From Flavobacterium araucananum (GTDB lineage Bacteria; Bacteroidota; Bacteroidia; Flavobacteriales; Flavobacteriaceae): DNA of 64,000 nt. The position numbers were made by a program, and so were the translations under genes. Shown here in pieces: positions 8,600 through 16,752 of the stretch (the first letter of the stretch is position 1; the number at the start of each line of letters is the position of its first letter). The DNA is taken from NCBI RefSeq assembly GCF_002222055.1, contig NZ_MUGS01000005.1, positions 63,319 to 127,318 on the forward strand. The letters are read 5' to 3'. A model generated the notes under the pieces. The model saw only the letters and a list, made by a program, of their open reading frames with translations, did no database searches and was not told the origin of the DNA.

Positions 8600-8651
8600 G
8601 ATTTTTGGTTTTTAAAGATTATGAAATGAATTAGGATTTAATAATGCATTT

Positions 8652-9377
8652 TTAGATTAGAGAAATAGATTTTAGTTTCTTTTTATTCTTAACCACAATT
8701 TCAGAGCCTTTCGCTAAGAAAACTGAAGTTGGTTTTGTGGTTTGAAGAAATTCAAAATCAGTTCCGTATGTTTTATTAAAGTCAATATCAATATTGTAAT
8801 TTAAAACTTCTAATTGTTCCCATCTCGGGTGTTGAACTTCATATTCAAAAGTGGTTTTTAGGTTTATTTTAGTATAACCAAAATAATGCTCAGTAATAAA
8901 TTCAGCTTCAGAATCAATCTCAATTGCTACGGGATTTTTTTTAGTTTCTATTTTAATCGTGTTCCAATTTTGATTATTTTTCCATTGATAAATAAAAGTA
9001 TTGGTAGTTTTGTTTTCGATTACTTCATGTTTCATTTTCTGAGTTTCATAATGTTCCTGATACAAAGTATTGGCAACAAAAGTGATGGCGCTTTTAGGAA
9101 CAATTTCTTTAATAAAAACTACGCCTCGTTTCCATTCGCCGTTTTCGAAACGTTTTACATAGAATCTCAAATTGACTTCTTCAAAATCGATATGGAAGGG
9201 GATTTTAAAACCAAGAACTTTCGTGTTTTCAAACATAAACCCAACCAGACTTACATAACATTTGTCATTCCAGAAATCTATTTCAGTTCCTGTAGGAAGA
9301 TATTTTTCTAATATTTTAGCATCAACTTCGTAATTGAATAGTGCTAAGTTTTTCCATTCGGCTTTTAAGAAGTTCAT
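8652..9377 (-). CDS. DUF2071 (YqjF-like) family protein
   Basis: This 241-residue soluble protein fits the YqjF/DUF2071 family. It has an N-terminal helix-strand segment (KAEWKNLALFNYEVDAKIL), a LPTGTEIDFWNDKCYVSLVGFMF block where family members have a conserved strand pair, and FEEVNLRFYVKR near residue 68. The fold is thought to be related to acetoacetate decarboxylase, but no reaction is established. Its start codon overlaps the stop codon of the upstream small membrane protein by four bases (ATGA), so the two are translationally coupled. Confidence 0.8.
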   Translation of the reverse strand: MNFLKAEWKNLALFNYEVDAKILEKYLPTGTEIDFWNDKCYVSLVGFMFENTKVLGFKIPFHIDFEEVNLRFYVKRFENGEWKRGVVFIKEIVPKSAITFVANTLYQEHYETQKMKHEVIENKTTNTFIYQWKNNQNWNTIKIETKKNPVAIEIDSEAEFITEHYFGYTKINLKTTFEYEVQHPRWEQLEVLNYNIDIDFNKTYGTDFEFLQTTKPTSVFLAKGSEIVVKNKKKLKSISLI

Positions 9378-9718
9378 TTTGTTGTTTCTTGTTTAATTAA
9401 TATTTTGATGAAGTAAATTGCAGTAATATTTGGAATTATGCTTACAAAAACAATTTGCAAAAAATCATTCCACATTATTACGTTGAAAAATGAAAATAGT
9501 AACGTGAAATTTAAAATTGTTATGACCCAATATTTTGTAATGTCTTTCTTTATAATTTCATTTTTTGGTTTCGAAAAGATTTGAATAGTCAAGAATATTG
9601 CTGAAATTACATTCGTTATAGAGAGAAATGATTGTCCTACAAATCTAAAGTAGCAAGTCAAATAAAGCAAGATGCAGACTATACACGCAAAAATGTTAAA
9701 TTGTTTTAAGCTTATCAT
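9374..9718 (-). CDS. Small hypothetical membrane protein
   Basis: This 114-residue protein has four predicted hydrophobic segments (about residues 5-25, 30-47, 63-82 and 84-106) and a short polar tail. I recognise no family. It overlaps the DUF2071 start by four bases, and the inverted repeat AACTTTCA-N8-TGAAAGTT lies 18-41 bases upstream of its start codon. It is therefore probably the first gene of the stretch controlled by the neighbouring GbsR-type regulator. Confidence 0.65.
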   Translation of the reverse strand: MISLKQFNIFACIVCILLYLTCYFRFVGQSFLSITNVISAIFLTIQIFSKPKNEIIKKDITKYWVITILNFTLLFSFFNVIMWNDFLQIVFVSIIPNITAIYFIKILIKQETTK

Positions 9719-9735
9719 AGTTATGGTTTGTTTTA

Positions 9736-9759
9736 AACTTTCAGAAAAAAATGAAAGTT
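9736..9759. promoter_or_regulatory. Candidate GbsR-type operator, copy 2
   Basis: The perfect inverted repeat AACTTTCA (9736-9743), eight bases, TGAAAGTT (9752-9759) lies directly upstream of the small membrane protein gene. The 30 bases starting at 9731 match 26 of the 30 starting at 10371 in the regulator's own promoter. A two-copy palindrome beside a MarR/GbsR gene is the usual arrangement for its binding site; binding itself is inferred. Confidence 0.6.
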
Positions 9760-9785
9760 ATGATTAAATTTTTTTAAGTTGAGGT

Positions 9786-10289
9786 TTACTTCATGATTTT
9801 TAGAACCAGACGTCCTAACCAGTTTTCGTTAAACTCGGTCATTTTATCTAACATATTATCTGCTTTTAAAACGAAATCATATAGTTTAGAAGTTTGATCA
9901 ACAAAGTGTTTTTCTTCGGCTGAATTGTTGGCATCAATGGTAGAAACTTCTTTTAAAATTTTAAGAGCAGGTTTGATTTCTCTTTTGCTTCTTTCTCTTG
10001 CAATTTTTACGGCTAGTTCATCCAGATCTTTTTCGGCAGTAAAAAACTCTCTTCTTTCTCCGGCTTTGTATTCTTTGTATACAATTCCCCAATCCATCAA
10101 AGCTTTTAAGTTCATGCTCGTATTTCCGCGGGAAATTTGTAGTTCTTCCATAATATCTTCCATAGAAACAGGCTCGTTCGAAACCATCAATAAAGCATGA
10201 ATTTGCGCCATGGTTTTATTAATCCCCCATTGAGAGCCTAATGCTCCCCAGGTTTGTACGAACTTATTTTTTGCTTCTTTGAATTTCAT
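9786..10289 (-). CDS. GbsR/MarR family transcriptional regulator
   Basis: This is a 167-residue winged-helix DNA-binding protein. The N-terminus KFVQTWGALGSQWGINKTMAQIHALL is the typical opening of GbsR-like members. The recognition region is SMEDIMEELQISRGNTSMNLKALMDWGIV (about residues 41-69), followed by the wing GERREFF and a long C-terminal helix for dimer formation. Its best promoter contains an inverted repeat over the -33 box, which is repeated before the next gene downstream. It probably represses its own transcription and that of the cluster. The inducer is unknown. Despite the family name, no betaine genes are nearby. Confidence 0.9.
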   Translation of the reverse strand: MKFKEAKNKFVQTWGALGSQWGINKTMAQIHALLMVSNEPVSMEDIMEELQISRGNTSMNLKALMDWGIVYKEYKAGERREFFTAEKDLDELAVKIARERSKREIKPALKILKEVSTIDANNSAEEKHFVDQTSKLYDFVLKADNMLDKMTEFNENWLGRLVLKIMK

Positions 10290-10353
10290 TTGTCAATTTT
10301 ATTGTTTTTTCAATGGTCAAATGCAAATCGCATAAATGCTCATTGTCATGAAA

Positions 10354-10384
10354 CAAATGTAAATAAAAGTTTTTAAACTTTCAA
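10354..10384 (-). promoter_or_regulatory. Promoter of the GbsR/MarR regulator gene
   Basis: On the minus strand, TTG (10384-10382) is followed after 20 bases by TACATTTG (10361-10354), an exact fit to the Bacteroidota consensus TTG-N19/20-TAnnTTTG. The start codon lies 64 bases downstream. The -33 TTG falls inside the inverted repeat, so a bound repressor would block the polymerase. Confidence 0.8.
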
Positions 10385-10399
10385 AAATAAATGAAACTT
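10376..10399. promoter_or_regulatory. Candidate GbsR-type operator, copy 1
   Basis: AACTTTCA (10376-10383), eight bases, then TGAAACTT (10392-10399). The second half-site differs by one base from the perfect form at 9752-9759. It covers the -33 element of the regulator promoter, as expected for autorepression. A second short palindrome, aaagttt-tt-aaacttt (10366-10381), overlaps it. Confidence 0.6.
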
Positions 10400-10933
10400 T
10401 GTTTGCTCAATTTTATTTAATCCTTTCAAATTGGTCTGAGCGGGTATTTTTACGCATCAAATTTTTCCGTACCATTTTTTATCTGATTCGTGCCTAATTA
10501 TTTCGGTTCTATAACATTTTATCAATTAAGCCTTTGTATATGATATAGATTTGATGGCAAAATAAACCCCTTTATGTATTGTTTAAGATGTTGAAAACAA
10601 TACAGTTAAAAAATCAAACCGGTGGAGCAGAACCCACAAGAAAAAACGAGGCGCCCCCGAAAAGCCTTATGAGTAGGAAACCAAAATCAAAAAAGTTATG
10701 TCAGATTTGTTAGCAAGTGCTTATCTAGCAAAAGAATAGAAAATGTTGGTGCACCAAGTGCTCCAATCGCTTCGCTTAGTAGTTGTATTATCACAAAAAT
10801 CATTATCAGGAAAGATAGTAATTATGCAGGCTATAAGTGTAGGGCGATCTTTTTTTTAAAATGAAGTGTTAACTCTCTTCTCGATTTGAGATTTTAAGAG
10901 TCCTGTTTTCTAAAAAATTAAACCTATAGAAAA

Positions 10934-12406
10934 ATGAAAAAAAAATATGTAATTATTAGTTTGCTATTAGTTGTCGTAATAGCAGTTGCCGTGTGGTTCT
11001 TTCTTTACAATAGAAATAACGATACTTATAAAGATGGAGTTACTTCTTCGTACGCAGGTACATCATCTGCTCCGTGTGAGTGCGAAGCTTCCTGGTTTCC
11101 GCACGAGCAAACTCCGCCGCCAAAAGAAGGTGACGGAAGCCCGTTTGATACTAAAAGCACAACAAATTGTATTTTTCATCAATGGTCATGGCAAAAGTTT
11201 TTGTGGCTTACGAAACCTTTGGCAAGCGGAAATCCTTTGTTTTTAGATTCGCTTACAGTTGTTAGTCCGGAGATGGCGCCCGTAAGTCCGGAGTTGGGTT
11301 TAAAATTAGTTTTAAGCTCTGTTAATCAGGCTGGTTTTGAAGGTGTTTTAGTTTCTAATGCAAAATTTGTTGCCGGAAAAAAGGCAGGAGATACAGTATT
11401 TTATTCCATTCATGTTAATAAAAAATTCATGGATAAAGCAATTTTGGCAGCTTCTTATATTAATAGCGGAAAAATTCCGGCAAATAATTTAGAGACATTT
11501 CCGGTTGGTTCCCTTGAGCTAAAAGTTTCCTGGATTAGTACAACTGCAATTCCTAAAGAAAAACTGGGAGAATATTATGTAACCAAAGCTGCTGTTCGAA
11601 ACAGTAAAGGACAATATGTATCTAAAACTGTAGCACTATTAGGGATGCATGTGGTGGGAGTTGTAAAAAATCATCCTGAATTTATCTGGGCAACTTTCGA
11701 ACATAAAGAAATGGCACCGGTTTATGATTGGAAAAAGAATGAAGTTTCTTCTGAAACGGAGAGACTGCTTTACGAGAAAGGAAAAACTTCAGGATTACAA
11801 GGTATAATGTGGGACACTTCTACTAATAAACCATTTCTTCAAAACAAAGCATTTGTTTTGTATGAATATGGTGTGCCAAAGGTTTTAGGTACTGATGCTT
11901 ATATGAAAACAAGCCAATCTGAACCGGCAAACTTTGATAATATCGATAAGATAAATAAATGTGTGGAGAGCAAGCTGAAGGATGTTTTCAAAAATTATTT
12001 TTATAACGGATCTATTTGGTTAAACACAGATGGATTGACTCCTGAGCAGCAGGCAAAAACGATTGTAAAAAGTAAAATATCAAGCGTTCTGCCTGATTCA
12101 TTGGCAAGAGGTTCTTCAAATCTAGCTAATATTACAATGGAAACGTATACGCAGACTTTTAAGAAAGATGTACATGTTATTAACGCAGCTAATTTGGTAA
12201 ACTGTTTTACCTGTCATCAATCTAAAAACTTTGATACCATCCGAAAAGGAAAATCACCTTTGTATTTAAGCCATGTTTTTGAGTCTTATTTATTGGTTAC
12301 AAAACCTAAATTACAAGGTAAAAGCAGTGTGAAAACGGATCGTATAGAAGAAACAAAAACGCTTAAGTTTAAACAATTTGAAGAGTTTATTCGCGCTAAT
12401 AAATAG
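10934..12406 (+). CDS. Membrane-anchored protein with a single CxxCH heme-binding motif
   Basis: The 490-residue protein starts with KKK and one hydrophobic segment (about residues 5-25), which predicts an N-terminal anchor with the rest in the periplasm. Near the start is a CECEASWFP segment. Around residue 240 there is the stretch GMHVVGVVKNHPEFIWATFEH. CFTCH near residue 424 is a c-type heme attachment motif. It resembles poorly characterised proteins sometimes annotated as cytochrome c family, and I cannot name a reaction. Only one heme site is visible, and no other cytochrome or c-type maturation gene is nearby. The upstream 644 bases and the following element with inverted ends make this an isolated unit. 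Confidence 0.6.
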   Translation: MKKKYVIISLLLVVVIAVAVWFFLYNRNNDTYKDGVTSSYAGTSSAPCECEASWFPHEQTPPPKEGDGSPFDTKSTTNCIFHQWSWQKFLWLTKPLASGNPLFLDSLTVVSPEMAPVSPELGLKLVLSSVNQAGFEGVLVSNAKFVAGKKAGDTVFYSIHVNKKFMDKAILAASYINSGKIPANNLETFPVGSLELKVSWISTTAIPKEKLGEYYVTKAAVRNSKGQYVSKTVALLGMHVVGVVKNHPEFIWATFEHKEMAPVYDWKKNEVSSETERLLYEKGKTSGLQGIMWDTSTNKPFLQNKAFVLYEYGVPKVLGTDAYMKTSQSEPANFDNIDKINKCVESKLKDVFKNYFYNGSIWLNTDGLTPEQQAKTIVKSKISSVLPDSLARGSSNLANITMETYTQTFKKDVHVINAANLVNCFTCHQSKNFDTIRKGKSPLYLSHVFESYLLVTKPKLQGKSSVKTDRIEETKTLKFKQFEEFIRANK

Positions 12407-12420
12407 AGAAAACACAAGTG

Positions 12421-12516
12421 GTTTAAAAATATAATCGAATACTTCTGTACCTGAGATTTTGAATTCATGCACACCAGAAAAATACAGTACAACTGTTCAG
12501 GATTATATTTTTAAAC
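12421..12516. repeat. 96-bp element with perfect 16-bp inverted ends
   Basis: gtttaaaaatataatc (12421-12436) and gattatatttttaaac (12501-12516) are exact reverse complements separated by 64 bases. The centre contains further partly complementary blocks (ctgtac and gtacag-like). It begins 14 bases after the stop codon of the CxxCH protein. It could be a large hairpin at the transcript end or a small non-autonomous element. The flanks, cacaagtg and tacaaatg, are similar but not a clean target duplication. Confidence 0.55.
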
Positions 12517-12613
12517 TACAAATGTTGGAATAAAATGCTGCTTGTTTTGAGGTATACTAAATGCATTAAGCAATACCTCGTGTAGTATTGTATAATTAAA
12601 AAGAAATAGAATT

Positions 12614-12835
12614 ATGATTGATATATTGATTAAAAACGAAACAGGAATTATCCCTGTAGCTTTGGCCATAAGCGAAGATCAGATAGATAGTGAAGATCTG
12701 ACTGTAATAAATCTTGACCCGGTAAAGCTAATTTTGGTAGGATATGATTATATTGTAGGCCTGGACGACGGTAGCAATATGATAGGTCGTACCTGTGTTT
12801 CAGTAAGAGGAACTACTGCAACATTTGCAAAATAA
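12614..12835 (+). CDS. Hypothetical 73-residue protein
   Basis: This small acidic protein has no signal peptide or membrane segment. It shows alternating hydrophobic residues (VKLILVGYDYIVGL) suggesting a mostly beta fold. I recognise no family. It is preceded by an imperfect hairpin gaggtat/atacctc (12549-12579) and followed by a clear bidirectional terminator, so it looks like a real, separately ended transcription unit and not random sequence. Confidence 0.55.
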   Translation: MIDILIKNETGIIPVALAISEDQIDSEDLTVINLDPVKLILVGYDYIVGLDDGSNMIGRTCVSVRGTTATFAK

Positions 12836-12899
12836 ACAGGTATTATAGTTGATTATACTATAACATAGTTTTTATAAGACAAAATTCTTGTAGACTTAA

Positions 12900-12932
12900 A
12901 AAATCCGAAGTTTAATTTACTTCGGATTTTTT
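12900..12932. terminator. Bidirectional terminator between the 73-aa gene and the SanA-like gene
   Basis: aaatccgaagt (12901-12911) pairs with acttcggattt (12919-12929) around a 7-nt loop, with T or A runs on both sides. It lies between two converging genes and serves both. Confidence 0.85.
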
Positions 12933-13592
12933 TTATCGTTTATCTTCTTTTGAATAATTCGATTCACCATTTATATTTATTTCATTTCCTAAAAAACGAG
13001 GTTCACGATTTCTCAAAACATCAAAAAAAGATTTAAATCTAGAAAAATACTCTCTAAAACAAACATATTTGTATCCGGGATATTCTCCCTCATTAGCCGA
13101 ATATCCAGCAGATCTTATGCCTAATTTTTGACCAACATAAATTGCTCTGTTCAAATGATACTCCTGCGAGATCAGAGTTGCTCTTTTGATTTTAAAAATA
13201 TGTTTGGCGCGATACATTGTAGAATAAGTATCAAAGCCGGCATAATCAATGAATATTTTGGTGGTATCAACTCCGTTTCTAAAACAGTAATTTTTCATTA
13301 CCGTAAGTTCATCATATTCATCACGACCATTATCTCCCGAAAGTAAAATTTTATTAATCCGGTGTGATTTGTACAATAAAATTCCGGCGTCCAGACGATC
13401 TTTCAAATATTTACCAGGTTGATCTCCCCTGATTCCGGCACCAAAAATAATTCCGACATCATTTTTAGGAAATTTTTTCAGTGAATAATAAATATGGGTT
13501 TTCGTCGAAGATTTTACGTAATAATTTACAGAAACAATTGCTACTAGTCCAATAACGGCAAGATAAAAGACGATTTTTAAATATTTTTTCAA
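12933..13592 (-). CDS. SanA/YdcF-like (DUF218) envelope protein
   Basis: This 219-residue protein has one N-terminal membrane segment (about residues 5-25) followed by a DUF218-type domain. The motifs are GIIFGAGIRGDQPG (about 48-61), LLSGDNGRDEYDE (about 83-95) and ISQEYHLNRA (about 141-150). SanA of E. coli belongs to the same family and affects vancomycin exclusion at high temperature, probably through the cell envelope; the reaction is not known. It is monocistronic, with terminators on both sides. The C-terminal 30 residues are polar and variable. Confidence 0.85.
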   Translation of the reverse strand: MKKYLKIVFYLAVIGLVAIVSVNYYVKSSTKTHIYYSLKKFPKNDVGIIFGAGIRGDQPGKYLKDRLDAGILLYKSHRINKILLSGDNGRDEYDELTVMKNYCFRNGVDTTKIFIDYAGFDTYSTMYRAKHIFKIKRATLISQEYHLNRAIYVGQKLGIRSAGYSANEGEYPGYKYVCFREYFSRFKSFFDVLRNREPRFLGNEININGESNYSKEDKR

Positions 13593-13663
13593 AATGTATT
13601 TTGTAAGATTAAGATTTAAAAAGACGAAGATACTTAAAATTATTATTAGACAAAATCAAATTA

Positions 13664-13693
13664 AAAAACCGAAGCATTTCTGCCTCGGTTTTA
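13664..13693 (-). terminator. Terminator of the M3 peptidase gene
   Basis: aaaccgaagc (13666-13675) pairs with gcctcggttt (13682-13691) apart from one wobble position, with a T-run on the minus strand after the stem. It lies 24 bases past the stop codon. Confidence 0.8.
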
Positions 13694-13716
13694 ATCTAAA
13701 ATCTGAGATCTAAAAT

Positions 13717-15744
13717 TTATAACAGTCCCGCTCTTTTTAATAAAGCTTCCGGTTTTGGTTCTTGTCCTCTAAAACGTTTGTATAAAATCATAGGATGCTC
13801 CGTTCCTCCTTTTGAAAGTACATTTTCTTTGAATTTTGTCGCAACGTCTTTATTAAAGATTCCTTTTTCCTGGAAATATTCAAAAGCATCAGCGTCTAAT
13901 ACTTCGGCCCATTTGTAACTGTAATAACCGGATGAATATCCGCCTTGAAAAATATGGGAGAACGCCGTACTCATAGCATTTTCTTTTACATCGGGATACA
14001 ATTGTGTATTGGCAAATTGTTCGGTTTCGAAAGTTTTCAGATCTGTAATGTTGGTTGGATCTTGTCCGTGCCATGCCATATCTAATAATCCAAAACTTAA
14101 CTGGCGTAAAGTTGCCAAACCTTCCTGAAAACTGGCACTTTCTTTGATTTTTTGTACATACTCAATCGGAATAATTTCTCCGGTTTCATAATGATTCGCG
14201 AACAAAGCCAAAGCTTCAGGCTCGTAACACCAGTTTTCCATAATCTGACTTGGTAATTCTACAAAATCCCAGAAAACAGAAGTTCCTGATAAGCTTGGAT
14301 ATGTTGTGTTCGCCAACATTCCGTGTAATCCATGACCAAATTCGTGAAATAAAGTTGTCACTTCATTAAAAGTCAATAATGATGGCTTCGTTTCTGTAGG
14401 TTTGGTAAAATTGCAAACGTTCGAAATATGCGGTCTTTCGTTTACCCCGTCTTTTATAGATTGTGATTTAAACGAAGTCATCCAGGCACCGTTTCGTTTT
14501 CCTTTTCTTGGAAAGAAATCAGCGTAGAAAATTGAAACTAAATTACCATCAGCATCTGTTACTTCATAAGTAGTAACTTCTTCATGGTATTTGTCGATAT
14601 CAAAAACCTCAGTAAAAGTTAATCCATATAATTTTTTGGCAACCGTAAAAGCTCCGTTTAGTACTTTTTCTAACTGAAAATAAGGTTTAAGTTTTTCATC
14701 ATCTAAATTAAAAAGCTGTTGTTTTAATTTTTCAGAATAATAAGCGCCATCCCATTTCTCTAATTGTTCGATTCCGTCCAGTTCTTTGGCGAAAGCTGTC
14801 AATTCAGCAAATTCTTTTTGAGCGGCAGGTTTTGCTTTAGCCAATAAATCATTCAGGAAAGAAAAGACTTTCTCCGGACTTTCGGCCATTCTTTCTTCCA
14901 AAACAAAATGAGCATGCGTTTTATATCCTAACAAATTTGCTCTTTCGAAACGTAATTTGGCAATTTTTAAAACATTTTCCTGATTGTCGAATTCATTATT
15001 CTTAAATGATCTTGCGCCAAAAGCAATCGCCATTTTTTTACGCAATTTGCGATTATCGGCATAAGTCAAAAACGGAATGTAGCTTGGATGATCTAAAGTA
15101 AAAATCCAACCTTCTTTTTCCTGATTTTTAGCTAATAATCTTGCGGCTTCAATAGTTCCTTCCGGTAATCCGGCTAAATGGTTGTACTCTGTCAAATGCA
15201 ATTCGAATGCATTGGTTTCAGCCAAAATATTCTCTTCAAATTGTAATTTTAGCTTGGATAATTCTTTATCGATTTCCCTAAGTTTATCTTTTTTATCTTC
15301 TGGAAGATTTGCTCCGTTTCTGGAAAAGCTTTTATATTTTTTATCTAAAAGTGTAGTTTGTTCCGGATTTAGATTTAAAGTTTCTTTTTGATCGTAAACC
15401 GTTTTTATTTTGGCAAACAAAGCAGCGTTTAAGGTAATGTCATTTCCAAATTCAGACAATAAAGGCGAAACGTCCTGAGCGATTTTTTGCATTTCGTCAC
15501 TTGTTTCTGCTGAGTTTAAATTGAAGAAAACGCTTGAAAGACGATCCAGAATATCACCTGAAAAATCCATAGCAACAACGGTGTTTTCAAAAGTGGGTGT
15601 TTCAGGATTGTTTACGATTGCATCGATTTCGGCTTTAGCCAAAGCAATTCCTTCCTGAAAAGCCGGAAGATAATCTTCGATTTTAATTTGCGAAAAAGGA
15701 GCTGTATTATGTTTGGTAGTGAATTTTGAAAGTAAAATGTTCAT
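13717..15744 (-). CDS. M3 family metallopeptidase (peptidyl-dipeptidase Dcp / oligopeptidase A type)
   Basis: This 675-residue zinc peptidase has the HExxH motif HEFGH (His467, Glu468, His471) in LFHEFGHGLHGML. The third ligand, Glu, is expected about 25-28 residues downstream near VELPSQIMENW. Length and layout match the Dcp/OpdA branch. These enzymes degrade short peptides, including those released by proteases and signal peptides, usually in the cytoplasm. No signal peptide is visible. A -7-like box TATCTTTG (15792-15799, minus strand) lies about 48 bases upstream. The gene has its own terminator. Confidence 0.92.
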   Translation of the reverse strand: MNILLSKFTTKHNTAPFSQIKIEDYLPAFQEGIALAKAEIDAIVNNPETPTFENTVVAMDFSGDILDRLSSVFFNLNSAETSDEMQKIAQDVSPLLSEFGNDITLNAALFAKIKTVYDQKETLNLNPEQTTLLDKKYKSFSRNGANLPEDKKDKLREIDKELSKLKLQFEENILAETNAFELHLTEYNHLAGLPEGTIEAARLLAKNQEKEGWIFTLDHPSYIPFLTYADNRKLRKKMAIAFGARSFKNNEFDNQENVLKIAKLRFERANLLGYKTHAHFVLEERMAESPEKVFSFLNDLLAKAKPAAQKEFAELTAFAKELDGIEQLEKWDGAYYSEKLKQQLFNLDDEKLKPYFQLEKVLNGAFTVAKKLYGLTFTEVFDIDKYHEEVTTYEVTDADGNLVSIFYADFFPRKGKRNGAWMTSFKSQSIKDGVNERPHISNVCNFTKPTETKPSLLTFNEVTTLFHEFGHGLHGMLANTTYPSLSGTSVFWDFVELPSQIMENWCYEPEALALFANHYETGEIIPIEYVQKIKESASFQEGLATLRQLSFGLLDMAWHGQDPTNITDLKTFETEQFANTQLYPDVKENAMSTAFSHIFQGGYSSGYYSYKWAEVLDADAFEYFQEKGIFNKDVATKFKENVLSKGGTEHPMILYKRFRGQEPKPEALLKRAGLL

Positions 15745-15973
15745 TGTGGTGTAATTATTTTTATTAATTGAAGTCGATGTTTTTTGAAAATCAAAGATAG
15801 CAATTTATAAAAATCTAGCAGCTTAAATAAGATTGATTCTCAGTGTAAAAACCTTACTAAATTGTGTTATAGATATGTTATTTATTACCGAAGGAGATTT
15901 AAAAACCTTAAATTGTAAAAAAAAGATTAGAAGATAAAATACGAATCATAAATAATTGTAAAATAAAAATACG

Positions 15974-16642
15974 ATGAACTACCAAATTGTAATAAAGAGA
16001 ATTGATACGGTTAATGAAGTAGAAGGATATTGGTCTGATGAAGATTTTGTTCGATTGTTAGAAAAATTCAACTATCCGGATGGTGCAACAGCAGACAAAG
16101 CAAGTTTGCCGGAATTGTTAGAAATGGCAATTTCTGATTATGAGCCCAATGAAGCTGCCGAAATAGTATTGAAATATAAATTTCCTGATAGATTAAGTGA
16201 TGGACAAGTGGAGCAAATAGCACATAACATGTTAATTGATAAAGTTTGCGAAGAATATCCGGAAATAGACATGCAAGGTACTTTGTTTCATATCAATCAA
16301 TTACTTTTTAAAGCCTACAACGGGAAATTTCCCAATGCAAAAGCTTCAATTGTTCATTTTTCTATGATTCCAACTGAGGCGGAAGGGCAAAAGCTAACCG
16401 CAGAAAATGTACTGAAATTATTGAACAACGGTTTGTCTGATAGAAATCTTATCAAAAGATTGTTTGAAAATCAAATGTCTCAAAATATTCCGTTTCCGGA
16501 AGCCGACGATATTGTTTGGGAATTGAGAACTAAAGATGATATAAATTATAGTCTGGTTACTTCTGAGAATTGGGTAAATAATGACGATATAACTGCGTCT
16601 GAGTTTGAAGCTGTTCTCGAGGAAATCGAAGACGAGGCATAA
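15974..16642 (+). CDS. Hypothetical 222-residue acidic protein
   Basis: This cytoplasmic protein is strongly acidic (many Asp and Glu, ending in EVLEEIEDEA) and has no signal peptide or hydrophobic segment. I do not recognise a domain. It looks mainly helical, with a repeated pattern of short helices such as LPELLEMAISDYEPNEAAEIVL. A strong terminator follows. It stands between the M3 peptidase and the purine genes, all of them on other strands or in separate units, so the context gives no functional clue. Confidence 0.7.
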   Translation: MNYQIVIKRIDTVNEVEGYWSDEDFVRLLEKFNYPDGATADKASLPELLEMAISDYEPNEAAEIVLKYKFPDRLSDGQVEQIAHNMLIDKVCEEYPEIDMQGTLFHINQLLFKAYNGKFPNAKASIVHFSMIPTEAEGQKLTAENVLKLLNNGLSDRNLIKRLFENQMSQNIPFPEADDIVWELRTKDDINYSLVTSENWVNNDDITASEFEAVLEEIEDEA

Positions 16643-16660
16643 ATAAAAGAACTATAAGAG

Positions 16661-16697
16661 CAACAAAGGCTTCTGGTTACAGAAGCCTTTGTTGTTT
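16661..16697. terminator. Strong bidirectional terminator between the acidic orphan and purE
   Basis: caacaaaggcttct (16661-16674) and agaagcctttgttg (16681-16694) form a perfect 14-bp stem with a 6-nt loop. A T-containing run follows on the plus strand. The minus-strand purE transcript also runs into it after crossing the adjacent repeat. Confidence 0.85.
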
Positions 16698-16698
16698 A

Positions 16699-16740
16699 GT
16701 TTTCAGTCGCAGTTATCAGTATAAACTGTGACTGAAAACT
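16699..16740. repeat. Inverted actgaaaact/cagtcgcag-type spacer repeat
   Basis: The arm beginning agttttcagtcgcagtt (16699-16715) pairs with aactgtgactgaaaact (16724-16740) with one mismatch. The simple actgaaaact units continue to about 16755. Related sequence is found at 1-41 and 32307-32430. It lies immediately downstream of purE. Confidence 0.6.
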
Positions 16741-16752
16741 GAAAACTAAAAA

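Larger units (their letters stand above)
10290..10933. other. 644-bp intergenic region: promoter, hairpin, possible decayed short reading frame
   Basis: The left end holds the gbsR-type promoter and operator. Further right are TAGATTTG (10546-10553), a -7-like box without a good TTG; a perfect 9-bp hairpin gtattgttt/aaacaatac (10576-10603); and a GC-richer stretch with short complementary blocks (10620-10670). An ATG at 10699 opens 13 codons (MSDLLASAYLAKE, then stop), and the same frame stays open for about 40 codons afterwards. This could be a short peptide or the broken remains of one. No known RNA family is recognised. Confidence 0.4.

Noticed and set aside
8886-9311. Antisense 141-residue frame over the DUF2071 gene
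   Set aside because: The opposite strand encodes a recognised family; this frame is Phe/Asn-rich and matches nothing.
9786-10289. Regulator of glycine-betaine synthesis, as the GbsR name suggests
   Set aside because: No betaine or choline genes are nearby; only the family is supported.
10934-12406. Multiheme cytochrome
   Set aside because: Only one CxxCH motif is present in the whole protein.
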